A DNA stretch of 32,449 nucleotides. It comes from Bacteroidaceae bacterium. Lineage in GTDB: Bacteria; Bacteroidota; Bacteroidia; Bacteroidales; Bacteroidaceae. Made by a program: the position numbers and the translations under genes. A model generated the notes under the pieces. It ran no database searches and was not told where the DNA came from. It saw only the letters and a list, made by a program, of their open reading frames with translations. Positions 1-6,815 of the stretch are shown in pieces (the first letter of the stretch is position 1; every line of letters begins with the position of its first letter). The stretch is from positions 1 to 32,449 of the forward strand of contig JAFZSP010000054.1 in the NCBI GenBank assembly GCA_017619335.1. Reading direction: 5' to 3'.

Positions 1-32
1 CAAACAACACTAAACGCTAAACTGAAAAGCTT

Positions 33-140
33 ATGAAAAAGGAAACTTGGAAGCGCATTCTTGACATCGTCATCACCATCCTGACGGCGATTGTCACCGC
101 CCTGACCACCACGAGTTGCGCCGGTAAGGGCCCATTCTGA
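33..140 (+). CDS. Smalltalk family peptide, 35 aa
   Basis: A 35-residue peptide: a basic start (MKKETWKRIL), one hydrophobic stretch (about residues 9-24) and the ending TTTSCAGKGPF. This matches the Bacteroidota 'smalltalk protein' family, a name given to very short proteins of this layout that usually sit beside HU-like proteins, an amidase and a VirE-type primase gene. The serine-cysteine near the end resembles a lipobox, but almost nothing follows it, so lipoprotein processing is only a guess. A strong hairpin terminator follows at once. The primase/VirE gene converges on it from the other strand, the usual company of the family. Biochemical function is unknown. The gene is too short for most gene finders. 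Confidence 0.8.
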   Translation: MKKETWKRILDIVITILTAIVTALTTTSCAGKGPF

Positions 141-164
141 ATTTCATTGGAAACCTATTAATGT

Positions 165-207
165 GAGGACCGACAGCACGTGATGAGACTGCCGGTCCTC
201 TTTCTTT
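165..207 (+). terminator. Intrinsic terminator after the smalltalk gene
   Basis: A 12-base stem with one A/C mismatch (165-176 GAGGACCGACAG pairing with 189-200 CTGCCGGTCCTC) closes a 12-base loop. It is followed by the T-rich run tttcttt. It lies 24 bases after the smalltalk stop codon. Confidence 0.8.
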
Positions 208-233
208 GGAGGGGAGTGAGTCAGCGGTTATGA

Positions 234-363
234 TGCGGACAAGCGGACGAGCGGACATCTGTTACCTGTGAGTCACATCATTATAAAAAATGTGCTGAAA
301 TATGCTGGTTTCATTTTTTTAGAAATCCATGTATTTGATGTCCGCAATGGCCGCATGTCCGCA
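234..363. repeat. Inverted repeat built from GCGGAC units
   Basis: The left arm (234-259) holds three spaced GCGGAC units. The right arm (337-363) is its imperfect inverse (GTCCGC, GGCCGC, GTCCGC). The two match over about 26 bases and enclose a 77-base AT-rich loop. The right arm abuts the stop codon of the VirE gene. It could act as a bidirectional terminator, or as a protein-binding array for the primase/helicase encoded beside it. The sequence does not decide between these. Confidence 0.6.
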
Positions 364-2508
364 CTACCAAGCCTTCGGGTCGTGCAGGCGCTCAATGTCG
401 TTCGAGGTGTGCTCCAGCACGTAATAACCGCGGAGTCTCTTGTGACCATGTCGATGTGGCTTGAAGCCCAGCTTCTTTAAGATGGCACCCAGGCGGCGCT
501 CGTCAACGGCCTTTCTCAGGTTGCCAGTCTGGGATATCTTAGCCGCGATTTCTGCAACAGTCCAGAAAGCGGCTCTCGGCTCTGTGGGTTCTATGGGTGA
601 GAAACAAATCTGGACAAGTTGCTCTTCGCTGGTGGGAACCATGAACTCCTCGACATGTGCTTCCATTGCCTCGATGTCCCCGAGGTCAAACCAGTAGTTG
701 AAGCCATTGCGAAGGAGGTAGAGCGCTTGGGCATACATGCCGTCGTAGGGCAGGGTGTGCTCGTATGGTGAGTCGATGGACATGACGTGGAAGGGCAGCC
801 AGCGGCGGTTGCCCGTCTGGTCGGTGAGGAACTCATCCTTGTTGCCACTGGCCACATAGCTTGCCACCCTGATGCGCTTCTCCTTGTGACGGCCATAGGA
901 GGCACGTACATCCACGTGGGTGTTGGTAATCATTGCCTTGAGCTTGTTCAGCTGGCGGTCTGTCAGCTTGTCCAACTCGTCTATGTTGACAAGGCCAAAT
1001 TCTGCTGCGCGCAGCTGCTCGTCCTTGTCCAGACGCTCAATGTCAATATTGTCTGTTCCATAGGCCGACAGCTGAGGCGGCATCAGACGATTGAGCCATG
1101 TGCTCTTGTAGATGCCCTGTCTGCCCACGAAGACGATGACCTGGTGATTGACGGTATCGTCATCCATCCATCCTGCCACCATGCCCACAGTCCATTTCTT
1201 GAAGCTCCGGTGCCAAAGCTTGTCTTCCTCTGCGGATGCCATGTGCACTTGGCTGGCCGCCTGGTCAATGTAGTCGGGCATCTCAGGATTCCAGGCGGGC
1301 AAGGCGTTCACATACTCCCTCAGCGGATGGATCTCGGGCACGACATTACTGTTCAGTACCGTCAGGAACATGGAGAGGGAGATGTTCTCATGTGTCTCCC
1401 TGCAACACTCCATGAAGAGGTCATTCTCGTTACGTTCCTTCAACTCCTTCCACGCACCATTTTCCAACTGCTGCTGTGTCTTCTGAGAGAGCAGGTCATA
1501 TCTCAGTGACTTCTCACGGAGAAAGCCAGCAATCACCTCTGCCTTGACATCTGCCTTGGAGCGGCGGGGCATCCACGCTCCGAACTCATCGGCTGCTGTC
1601 TTGTAACAGCTGTGCAGGGTCTGTGAAGGACGCCCTTCCATCTGTCCCAAGTAGGCATCATCGATGGCCTGTGCAGCCTCTTCCTCGTCCACTCCCAGGC
1701 GGTTCAGGATGAAGGACACGCGCATCACGAAGTTGTGACGATTGCCCTTCTCAAAGAACAAGCCGGCATCCTCCACCATCTTCACGGCACGCTCCAGACT
1801 GTTGCCCAGCGGAACCGAGATGCGATGGCCCTTATTGTCGATGGCATGTTTGGGTGTCTTCATGTTGATGAGCTTCCCATCGGCATCAATGCCCAGGTCA
1901 TCACGCGTCAGCATGAAAGGATAGGCATTGGGACGATAGACCGCCTGCGGGTCATGACTGAGGCCCGTCATGCGGTTGATGTTGCTGCACTCCGCATCCA
2001 TGGGATGTCCGCACCAGGCAGAGAACACCTTGTTAATGTAACCGTGCGCGCGCTTGAAGATTTTCTCACTGCGCTCACGATCGTTCTCCAAGTCAATGAC
2101 GATGCCATCGGGCAGCTGGAAGGGTACAACGATGTGGTAGCCCAACCCAGAGATGGACTCATAGCCCAGCCGCGCATGGTAAGATGTGCGCAAGATGGTC
2201 TTCACGCGTTCCAGCTCCTCGGCCGGCAGGCGCTCTTCTGGCTTCTTGGCATCGAAGTCTATCAGCACATGGTTCAGACACTCGCGGCAATTCTCCTTGC
2301 CCTTGCCGCCCTCCATGCGGAAACTCACGGCCACCTGAGGCGTTGATTCCTTCACGGTCTCGGCGGCCGTCTCATGGTTCTGGTTCAACAGATCACGATG
2401 CAGCATCGTGTTCTTCTTCAGCTCCTCATCGTTGCGGATGAGGTCAAAGACTTGCTCAAAGGAAACTTCCTGAGCGGTCTTACAGGTAAAAGTTTTATAA
2501 AGATCCAT
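364..2508 (-). CDS. BT4734-like primase / VirE-type helicase protein
   Basis: A 714-residue protein. The N-terminal ~200 residues match the BT4734-like domain seen with VirE proteins, an archaeo-eukaryotic-primase-like fold; likely active-site pieces are VLIDFDAK (about 81-88) and SGLGYHIVVPF (about 121-131). The centre is the VirE P-loop ATPase with Walker A GRQGIYKST near residues 458-467, followed by acidic LVNIDELDKL. The C-terminal ~100 residues resemble DUF3874 and include a probable helix-turn-helix. Such proteins are thought to prime and unwind DNA in mobile elements of Bacteroidota; the exact role is unproven. Repeat clusters lie on both sides (234-363 and 2812-2854). A small ORF (2495-2704) ends 14 bases inside its start, suggesting coupled translation from the promoter at 2728-2736. 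Confidence 0.85.
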   Translation of the reverse strand: MDLYKTFTCKTAQEVSFEQVFDLIRNDEELKKNTMLHRDLLNQNHETAAETVKESTPQVAVSFRMEGGKGKENCRECLNHVLIDFDAKKPEERLPAEELERVKTILRTSYHARLGYESISGLGYHIVVPFQLPDGIVIDLENDRERSEKIFKRAHGYINKVFSAWCGHPMDAECSNINRMTGLSHDPQAVYRPNAYPFMLTRDDLGIDADGKLINMKTPKHAIDNKGHRISVPLGNSLERAVKMVEDAGLFFEKGNRHNFVMRVSFILNRLGVDEEEAAQAIDDAYLGQMEGRPSQTLHSCYKTAADEFGAWMPRRSKADVKAEVIAGFLREKSLRYDLLSQKTQQQLENGAWKELKERNENDLFMECCRETHENISLSMFLTVLNSNVVPEIHPLREYVNALPAWNPEMPDYIDQAASQVHMASAEEDKLWHRSFKKWTVGMVAGWMDDDTVNHQVIVFVGRQGIYKSTWLNRLMPPQLSAYGTDNIDIERLDKDEQLRAAEFGLVNIDELDKLTDRQLNKLKAMITNTHVDVRASYGRHKEKRIRVASYVASGNKDEFLTDQTGNRRWLPFHVMSIDSPYEHTLPYDGMYAQALYLLRNGFNYWFDLGDIEAMEAHVEEFMVPTSEEQLVQICFSPIEPTEPRAAFWTVAEIAAKISQTGNLRKAVDERRLGAILKKLGFKPHRHGHKRLRGYYVLEHTSNDIERLHDPKAW

Positions 2509-2704
2509 ATCCTAAAAATAATATTATTGTTGTTATACTGTTCTTCCAATTGTCTCTCAGAGATGACAACCTCTCTTCCGTCTGCCGCCCAAGCCTGACC
2601 CATGCACGCCAAACACGTGCCGGAGTCTCGGGCAGCAAGTCCTGCACGCCCTCAAAGCTCTTGAGGAGCGCGCGCTGGCTTTTTGATGACTGTCGATGCC
2701 TCAT
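2495..2704 (-). CDS. Small uncharacterised protein upstream of VirE gene, 69 aa
   Basis: An ORF starting MRHRQSSKSQ. Most of it is hydrophilic and basic, with a tryptophan/arginine-rich middle (TPARVWRAWVRLGRQTEERL), and it ends in a short hydrophobic tail (TTIILFLGYGSL). Two things suggest it is real. Its ATG lies 24 bases after the TAnnTTTG element at 2728-2736, the same spacing as at ftsY in this window. Its stop also overlaps the VirE start by 14 bases, as in coupled operons. In related loci a small DUF4248 gene often sits near VirE, but I see no convincing match to it. It could also be an untranslated leader. Confidence 0.4.
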   Translation of the reverse strand: MRHRQSSKSQRALLKSFEGVQDLLPETPARVWRAWVRLGRQTEERLSSLRDNWKNSITTIILFLGYGSL

Positions 2705-2727
2705 ATTATAATACTTTATAAATTTTT

Positions 2728-2736
2728 GCAAAGGTA
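2728..2736 (-). promoter_or_regulatory. Bacteroidota -7 promoter element for the VirE operon
   Basis: On the minus strand this reads TACCTTTGC, fitting the TAnnTTTG consensus. It lies 24 bases ahead of the small ORF start at 2704 and about 220 bases ahead of the VirE start. A -33 TTTG box is not clear. Confidence 0.6.
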
Positions 2737-2811
2737 CAACATTTTGCCGAACTATTAAAGAACTTCTTCCACTTTTTCTGTAAACAAGTGCTTTGTTGCT
2801 AGTTCAGGTAT

Positions 2812-2854
2812 GACCAAGTCAGACCAGGTCAGAAAATTGGAATGACCAGGTCAG
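2812..2854. repeat. Three GACCARGTCAG repeats upstream of the VirE promoter
   Basis: Copies start at 2812 (GACCAAGTCAG), 2822 and 2844 (both GACCAGGTCAG), that is at offsets of 10 and 22 bases, close to one and two helical turns. The core GACCAGGTC is a perfect palindrome around a central A. The array lies 75-125 bases upstream of the VirE promoter element and looks like an operator or iteron. The 2740-3131 gap otherwise shows only AT-rich sequence without a supportable gene. Confidence 0.5.
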
Positions 2855-3131
2855 ACTTTTATATGCACAATAACATGACGCTTAAGAGTGCATTACTCCC
2901 TCATTTTGGTGACAAAAGAGCCAAAAGAACAAATATATTACAATAAAGTTACATTTTTCCTTGAATATGTTTGGCAGATAACAACTTAATTTCCACTTTT
3001 ACACCGTCAAACGTTCGCGAATATACACGACAGTGTCCGCTCCATGCCACACCTAAATGGAGGTTCATTATAACTTCATCAACTTAAAGATCTTTACAGA
3101 ATCCCTTGCGCCGCGAGGTACGGGGGATTTT

Positions 3132-4451
3132 TCATACCGTGCTCGGGAAGGGATGTTTCAGGTCACCTCTGTTGATAAAGTCTGTTACGCCATCCTTGTA
3201 GAAACATGCCTTGTCCTGAAGCCAACGCCATTCTTCGTCATAAGTAGTATCTGCAAAGAGAGAAAAAAGACGCTCTGCCAGAGAACGGTATGCCAAGCCC
3301 ATATCACGATCCTGTATAATGTGTGCATACCAATCGCAAAGAGGTGCATTTCGTAGCTCTTTCTGAATGTAGTTGGCGAATTTGAAGTGACTTTTCTTGT
3401 TCCATCCACATTTCCAGTGAAGGTTCACCCACTTAAGAAAATCTTCCTGGGTACCTTTTACCCAGTGCATGTATTCTAAAACCCTGAAAAAAACAAAGAA
3501 ACGAGAATATGGACTCTTAAACACTGGACGATCTTCATCCTTCAACACTAAAAAAACTCTCTGAGAATTTATCCTACTGTCAAAGACGCTGTCCAGACTG
3601 TCATCCCAAGGGGATATAGGCACAACGCCTTGTGAAGGATTATGATTTGAAGTACCATTCTTTACATCCTCTTCTAATTGTTTCAAATAAGCCCTTCCTT
3701 TTGAGAGTATTCGAACATCATCGTAGGAAGAATGACCTTCGCACCAAGCGACTTTGATAAATCCCCTTTCCTCTAAAGTGTCGAGGATGTTGATTAAATC
3801 AATGTTATCAATATCTTCGAGGAAATAATCATCCCTCGTTTCCATAGAACGTAGCACCTTCATCTCATTACTCACATTATATCCCAATTTCGAACGACAC
3901 ATTTTTAGGTATTCGATATAGTTCCTCATCACAGATCGCACGACTTTTATATCTTCATCCGTGATATAATCAAACAAAGCCTCTGTTCGTTTGTTCTGTT
4001 TCATTCCATAGGGAATAATGTGATGTACATAGAATTCATAATCCCAGTTCCAATTCCATGTATCAGGATTATCTTTATTCTCTTTCCTAAATTGCTCGAA
4101 TAATAGTTTTGTATAATTATCAAATTGTTCCTTGACATCCAACTCTGGTAGGTTTGGAGCGAAGAAAAGTGAAAGGCGATTATTACACGTCCTGTGTCTC
4201 AGCCAGTAAGCAACGATTCCAACAGCCACAATAGGATATTCAGCATCATTCAGATTTGCCCAATGATAGTTGCCATTATCATCAACCCATGCTTCACGAA
4301 AACGAAAAACATATTCTCCCTTAAAATCAGAAATGGTACCAGCCTTTCCGTTTGACCAGCCATTGAATAAAACGCTCGTTTGGATTCCCTGAGCGATATG
4401 GTCTAATACACTATCTTCCATGATATAGTCTTTCTTATCGATTTTATTCAT
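3132..4451 (-). CDS. Uncharacterised 439-aa protein with possible winged-helix segment
   Basis: I do not recognise the family. The protein is acidic and rich in aromatic residues, with no signal peptide or membrane segment. A middle stretch (about residues 220-265: NILDTLEERGFIKVAW, then DDVRILSKGRAYLKQLEE) has the helix-wing pattern of a winged-helix DNA-binding fold. The C-terminal ~110 residues are rich in W, F and K and look like a separate helical domain. Codon use is AT-richer than the core genes. A -7 element at 4460-4467 leaves almost no leader before the first ATG (4451), so either the mRNA is nearly leaderless or the true start is Met-11 (4421, MEDSVLDHI). It is divergent from the structured leader and PD-(D/E)XK gene, so a shared locus is possible but not shown. 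Confidence 0.65.
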   Translation of the reverse strand: MNKIDKKDYIMEDSVLDHIAQGIQTSVLFNGWSNGKAGTISDFKGEYVFRFREAWVDDNGNYHWANLNDAEYPIVAVGIVAYWLRHRTCNNRLSLFFAPNLPELDVKEQFDNYTKLLFEQFRKENKDNPDTWNWNWDYEFYVHHIIPYGMKQNKRTEALFDYITDEDIKVVRSVMRNYIEYLKMCRSKLGYNVSNEMKVLRSMETRDDYFLEDIDNIDLINILDTLEERGFIKVAWCEGHSSYDDVRILSKGRAYLKQLEEDVKNGTSNHNPSQGVVPISPWDDSLDSVFDSRINSQRVFLVLKDEDRPVFKSPYSRFFVFFRVLEYMHWVKGTQEDFLKWVNLHWKCGWNKKSHFKFANYIQKELRNAPLCDWYAHIIQDRDMGLAYRSLAERLFSLFADTTYDEEWRWLQDKACFYKDGVTDFINRGDLKHPFPSTV

Positions 4452-4459
4452 ATTTGCGG

Positions 4460-4467
4460 CAAAAATA
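4460..4467 (-). promoter_or_regulatory. -7 promoter element for the 439-aa gene
   Basis: The minus strand reads TATTTTTG, fitting TAnnTTTG. It lies 8 bases before the first ATG and 38 before the alternative ATG at 4421. It forms one half of a divergent promoter region whose plus-strand half is at 4532-4539. Confidence 0.55.
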
Positions 4468-4502
4468 CAAAACTTTTATGGAAGCACAAAACTTTTCCTC
4501 AT

Positions 4503-4541
4503 TTTCTTGCATTTGATAACAGAAAAATCACTATCTTTGCA
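4503..4541 (+). repeat. 39-base direct repeat carrying a promoter, copy 1
   Basis: Identical over 39 bases to 6489-6527. It contains a TTTG box (4512-4515), 16 bases of spacer and TATCTTTG (4532-4539), a complete Bacteroidota promoter facing the HsdR-N gene. The flanks toward the minus-strand promoter are also similar between copies. Confidence 0.8.
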
Positions 4542-4835
4542 CCCGAAAGGGCATGAAGTGGGCTCGAAAACCCATGAAAACTCAGCGGAGGTGCCCTTCA
4601 AAATCTTAATGTAACGAAGCGTTATGCTCGTCTTGCAGCTTGAAACCTAGGAAATTTCAACTACAAGCAAGAAGTGACATGATGGCTTCCATGCGTAAGC
4701 GTGGAATGATGCCACAACTTCTTGTATTGGTTTCCTAGGACCACAAGCTGGAGAAGTGGATACAGTTCCACGCTTCATCAATAAAAGTATCCTCTAAGGG
4801 ACTGGGAGGAAGAGGCTTTATCAAACTATAAAACT
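4541..4835 (+). ncRNA. Long structured 5' leader or small RNA upstream of the PD-(D/E)XK gene
   Basis: About 290 bases separate the promoter from the ATG at 4836 and fold strongly by eye. The main element (4636-4750) is a rod of about 40 pairs: 4636-4642 with 4744-4750; 4646-4654 with 4731-4739 (9 perfect pairs); 4664-4666 with 4727-4729; 4667-4675 with 4717-4725; 4683-4686 with 4711-4714; and a terminal stem 4687-4694/4699-4706 capped by the GNRA-type loop GTAA. Smaller hairpins lie at 4547-4598 (outer stem AAGGGCA/TGCCCTT), 4612-4624 (TAACG/CGTTA), 4753-4776 and 4791-4815. I recognise no known riboswitch. It may be a cis-regulatory leader, a separate RNA acting with the downstream protein, or a small inverted-repeat element inserted in the leader. 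Confidence 0.55.
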
Positions 4836-5927
4836 ATGGACTTTAAAGATTCCATTCTTCAATTGGCAGAACGAGTTTCAGCCCTGAAAGAATCCATCCA
4901 AACCGAAGAGGCAACAAAAAATGCCTTCATTATGCCTTTTATTCAGATGTTAGGTTACGATGTCTTCAACCCTTTGGAAGTAGTACCGGAGATGGACTGC
5001 GACATCGCCAAGAAGAAGGGAGAGAAGATTGATTATGCTATCATGAAAGACGGTTCTCCGATAATGTTGATTGAATGTAAGCATTGGAAACAGGACTTGA
5101 ACTTGCATGATAATCAGCTGAAACGCTATTATGTAGCTTCTAAAGCTAAGTTCGGAGTGTTGACCAATGGTATTGTATATAGATTCTATGCAGATTTGAT
5201 TAAGGAAAACATCATGGATGATGTTCCGTTCCTTGAAATCAATCTGGAGAAAATCCGAGAAACACAGATTGAGGAAGTAAAGAAATTCTGTAAGGAAAAC
5301 TTTGACTTAGACAACATCCTGAGCAGTGCCAATGAATTAAAATACATGTCGGAAGTAAAGAAAATCATACGTTCCGAATTCAATGAGCCGTCCCCAGAAC
5401 TCGTAAAACTACTAACCAAACGAGTGTATGAAGGTATTGTAACTCAAAAGGTGTTGGATCAGTTTACCGATATAGTGATGAGGGCATTAAAGAGCCATAT
5501 TAATGATGTGATGAGTGAGAAACTGGGAATTGCTATAAAAGCAACGGAAGCTGCAGGTGCTCCGGTACAGACACCCTCTGCTGCACCTGAGCAGAAAGAA
5601 GAGGAACCTGTGAAAGACGATAATAAGGCTTCCAAGATAAATACGACAGTTGAAGAGTTGGAGGGTTATTATATTGTGAAAAGTATCGTATGTGAAATTA
5701 TTGCCTCGGAGCGTGTGACTTATCGTGACTCACAATCCTATTTTGCCATTTTTGCAGACGACAATAATCGTAGGCCTATTTGCAGGCTGCATTTCAACAA
5801 CGCCAACAACAAACGTATCGGATTCATCGATGAGAACAGAAATGAGCAACTTGAATCCATCAATAAGTTAGATGACATTTACAATTTTAAAAAGCAACTA
5901 ATCGAAGCTGCCAAGCGATATGTATAG
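4836..5927 (+). CDS. Stand-alone HsdR N-terminal-like PD-(D/E)XK protein, 363 aa
   Basis: The first ~130 residues match the HsdR_N nuclease domain of type I restriction R subunits: acidic helix near TEEATKNAF, catalytic D66 in GEKIDYAI, E80 and K82 in LIECKHW, and a QxxxY-type motif at Q94-Y98 (QLKRYY). There is no helicase domain, and no hsdM or hsdS nearby. The middle (about 140-230) is helical; residues 240-275 are a low-complexity A/P/E/K linker; the last ~90 residues form a separate domain around GYYIVKSIVCEII and ICRLHFNN. Solitary proteins of this type are common in bacteria and usually labelled 'type I restriction endonuclease'; their role is not settled. The gene is single, with its own promoter, an unusually long structured leader and a strong terminator. 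Catalysis is inferred from motifs. Confidence 0.8.
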   Translation: MDFKDSILQLAERVSALKESIQTEEATKNAFIMPFIQMLGYDVFNPLEVVPEMDCDIAKKKGEKIDYAIMKDGSPIMLIECKHWKQDLNLHDNQLKRYYVASKAKFGVLTNGIVYRFYADLIKENIMDDVPFLEINLEKIRETQIEEVKKFCKENFDLDNILSSANELKYMSEVKKIIRSEFNEPSPELVKLLTKRVYEGIVTQKVLDQFTDIVMRALKSHINDVMSEKLGIAIKATEAAGAPVQTPSAAPEQKEEEPVKDDNKASKINTTVEELEGYYIVKSIVCEIIASERVTYRDSQSYFAIFADDNNRRPICRLHFNNANNKRIGFIDENRNEQLESINKLDDIYNFKKQLIEAAKRYV

Positions 5928-5951
5928 AATAGCCTTCCAAAGTAAAGCAAC

Positions 5952-5991
5952 ACTCCCCGCCACAATCTCTTCTGCGGCGGGGAGTTTCTTG
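5952..5991 (+). terminator. Intrinsic terminator after the PD-(D/E)XK gene
   Basis: A perfect 10-base stem (5952-5961 ACTCCCCGCC with 5976-5985 GGCGGGGAGT) encloses a 14-base loop and is followed by TTTCTT. It starts 24 bases after the stop codon at 5927. Confidence 0.85.
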
Positions 5992-5998
5992 TATTATC

Positions 5999-6094
5999 TC
6001 ACTTTAATAACTCATTCACCTCTTTTTCCAAGAGCGGTAAGTGGTTGATGATGATACTCCAAAGTATATCAGAAGAGAGACTGTCTGAATCATC
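5999..6094 (-). pseudogene. HepT-like HEPN toxin remnant, C-terminal end only
   Basis: Directly after the stop of the nucleotidyltransferase, and in the same frame, 31 codons read DDSDSLSSDILWSIIINHLP, then LLEKEVNELLK and a stop. The pattern LWxII..xLPxL...V..LL is the usual C-terminus of HepT-type HEPN toxins, which normally follow an MntA nucleotidyltransferase. The first ~75-80% of a normal ~110-residue HepT, including the RxxxxH RNase motif, is absent. A deletion has apparently removed it and joined the tail to the antitoxin's stop codon. Confidence 0.65.
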
Positions 6095-6400
6095 TCATCC
6101 ATAGATTGGCGCTTTTGTTCGTTCTATGTTTCTCTTGAAAATGGGATTGAGGACAGCTTTCTCCTCCACGAGGTCCACCTCACGGCCGAGGGCTTCTTCT
6201 AAGGCATATTTCAGCTCGAAGTAGTTGGTGAGGTAGTCAGTAATCTCTTCAGTATTGAAATCCACCAGAAAATCCACGTCACTCTGCTCCGTGAAACGAG
6301 GTGTGAGTACAGACCCGAAGGCATACAAGTGCCTGACCCTGTGCTTTCGACAAAGGGCAGCAATATGTGCATTCGCGTGCTCAAGAAGGAAATTCTTCAT
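6095..6400 (-). CDS. MntA-like minimal nucleotidyltransferase (antitoxin type)
   Basis: A 101-residue protein of the minimal nucleotidyltransferase family. The signature GSxxxxxxxxxSDVD runs from G29-S30 to S40-D41-x-D43, and a third acidic residue fits D76 in REVDLVEE. MntA proteins neutralise HEPN toxins by attaching AMP groups to them, and the pair forms a toxin-antitoxin module. Here the enzyme looks intact in length and catalytic residues, but its partner is reduced to a 31-codon stub (5999-6094), so this is an orphan antitoxin unless a partner lies elsewhere. The minus-strand promoter element at 6446-6453 lies 46 bases upstream and belongs to the repeated divergent promoter module. Confidence 0.85.
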   Translation of the reverse strand: MKNFLLEHANAHIAALCRKHRVRHLYAFGSVLTPRFTEQSDVDFLVDFNTEEITDYLTNYFELKYALEEALGREVDLVEEKAVLNPIFKRNIERTKAPIYG

Positions 6401-6432
6401 AGGCTATATGTCTTCAAAAGAGGTTAAACTCA

Positions 6433-6550
6433 CGTTTTCTGCCCGCAAAAGTACACCTTTTTCCCGACATTCAGAAATTTTTCCCCACTTTCTTGCATTT
6501 GATAACAGAAAAATCACTATCTTTGCAACCCAAATCACAAGAAAACCGAA
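6433..6550. repeat. Divergent promoter module, copy 2
   Basis: It holds a minus-strand TACTTTTG (6446-6453, toward the nucleotidyltransferase gene) and a plus-strand TATCTTTG (6518-6525). Bases 6489-6527 are identical to 4503-4541. Bases 6434-6496 closely match 6959-7022, sharing a run starting TTTTCTGCCCGCAAAAGTAC. The part after 6530 (CACAAGAAAA, then ACAAAT) also matches 7059-7079. Confidence 0.75.
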
Positions 6551-6579
6551 CAAATGGACTCCATTTTCATCAATTAGAA

Positions 6580-6705
6580 ATGAAAACATTGAATATATGG
6601 AGAAGCAGCAGTAATGAACCCGATTGGGCAGACCCGAAGGAAGTGGCAGGGTTGAGAGTCTTCCACTATAAGTGTTGGCTGGCTCTCGGTGACAGACTAC
6701 GATAA
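6580..6705 (+). CDS. Possible 41-aa protein downstream of the repeated promoter
   Basis: ATG to TAA reading MKTLNIWRSSSNEPDWADPK and so on, ending LALGDRLR. It begins about 55 bases after the TATCTTTG element at 6518-6525. I recognise no family. The same bases can also form hairpins (for example AGTGG 6642-6646 with CCACT 6663-6667), so this may instead be part of an untranslated RNA. Support is only the promoter, the clean start and stop, and tryptophan-rich composition. Confidence 0.25.
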   Translation: MKTLNIWRSSSNEPDWADPKEVAGLRVFHYKCWLALGDRLR

Positions 6706-6753
6706 GTGTCAAGACCGCCGCTATTTGACTTGAAGATGATGGTGTCTACGAAG

Positions 6754-6815
6754 ACCAACAGTCATGTTGGTGAGCCCACTCTTTCAGTCTTGCAATCTGG
6801 ACTCCCTTGCAAGAC
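6754..6815. other. Two strong hairpins in the 6706-6939 region
   Basis: ACCAACA (6754-6760) pairs perfectly with TGTTGGT (6765-6771) around a 4-base loop. GTCTTGCAA (6787-6795) pairs perfectly with TTGCAAGAC (6807-6815) around an 11-base loop. The second covers the last codons of the minus-strand small ORF ending at 6784, so it may stop or stabilise that transcript, although no T run follows on either strand. Confidence 0.5.

Noticed and set aside
4541..4835. Retron-type non-coding RNA
   Set aside because: The long inverted pairing is suggestive, but there is no reverse transcriptase in the window and the adjacent gene is a PD-(D/E)XK protein.
4836..5927. Type I restriction-modification system
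   Set aside because: Only the R-subunit nuclease-like domain is present; no helicase, methylase (hsdM) or specificity (hsdS) gene lies nearby.
6255..6614. 119-codon plus-strand frame across the nucleotidyltransferase start
   Set aside because: Antisense to the catalytic part of the nucleotidyltransferase and runs through the promoter module.
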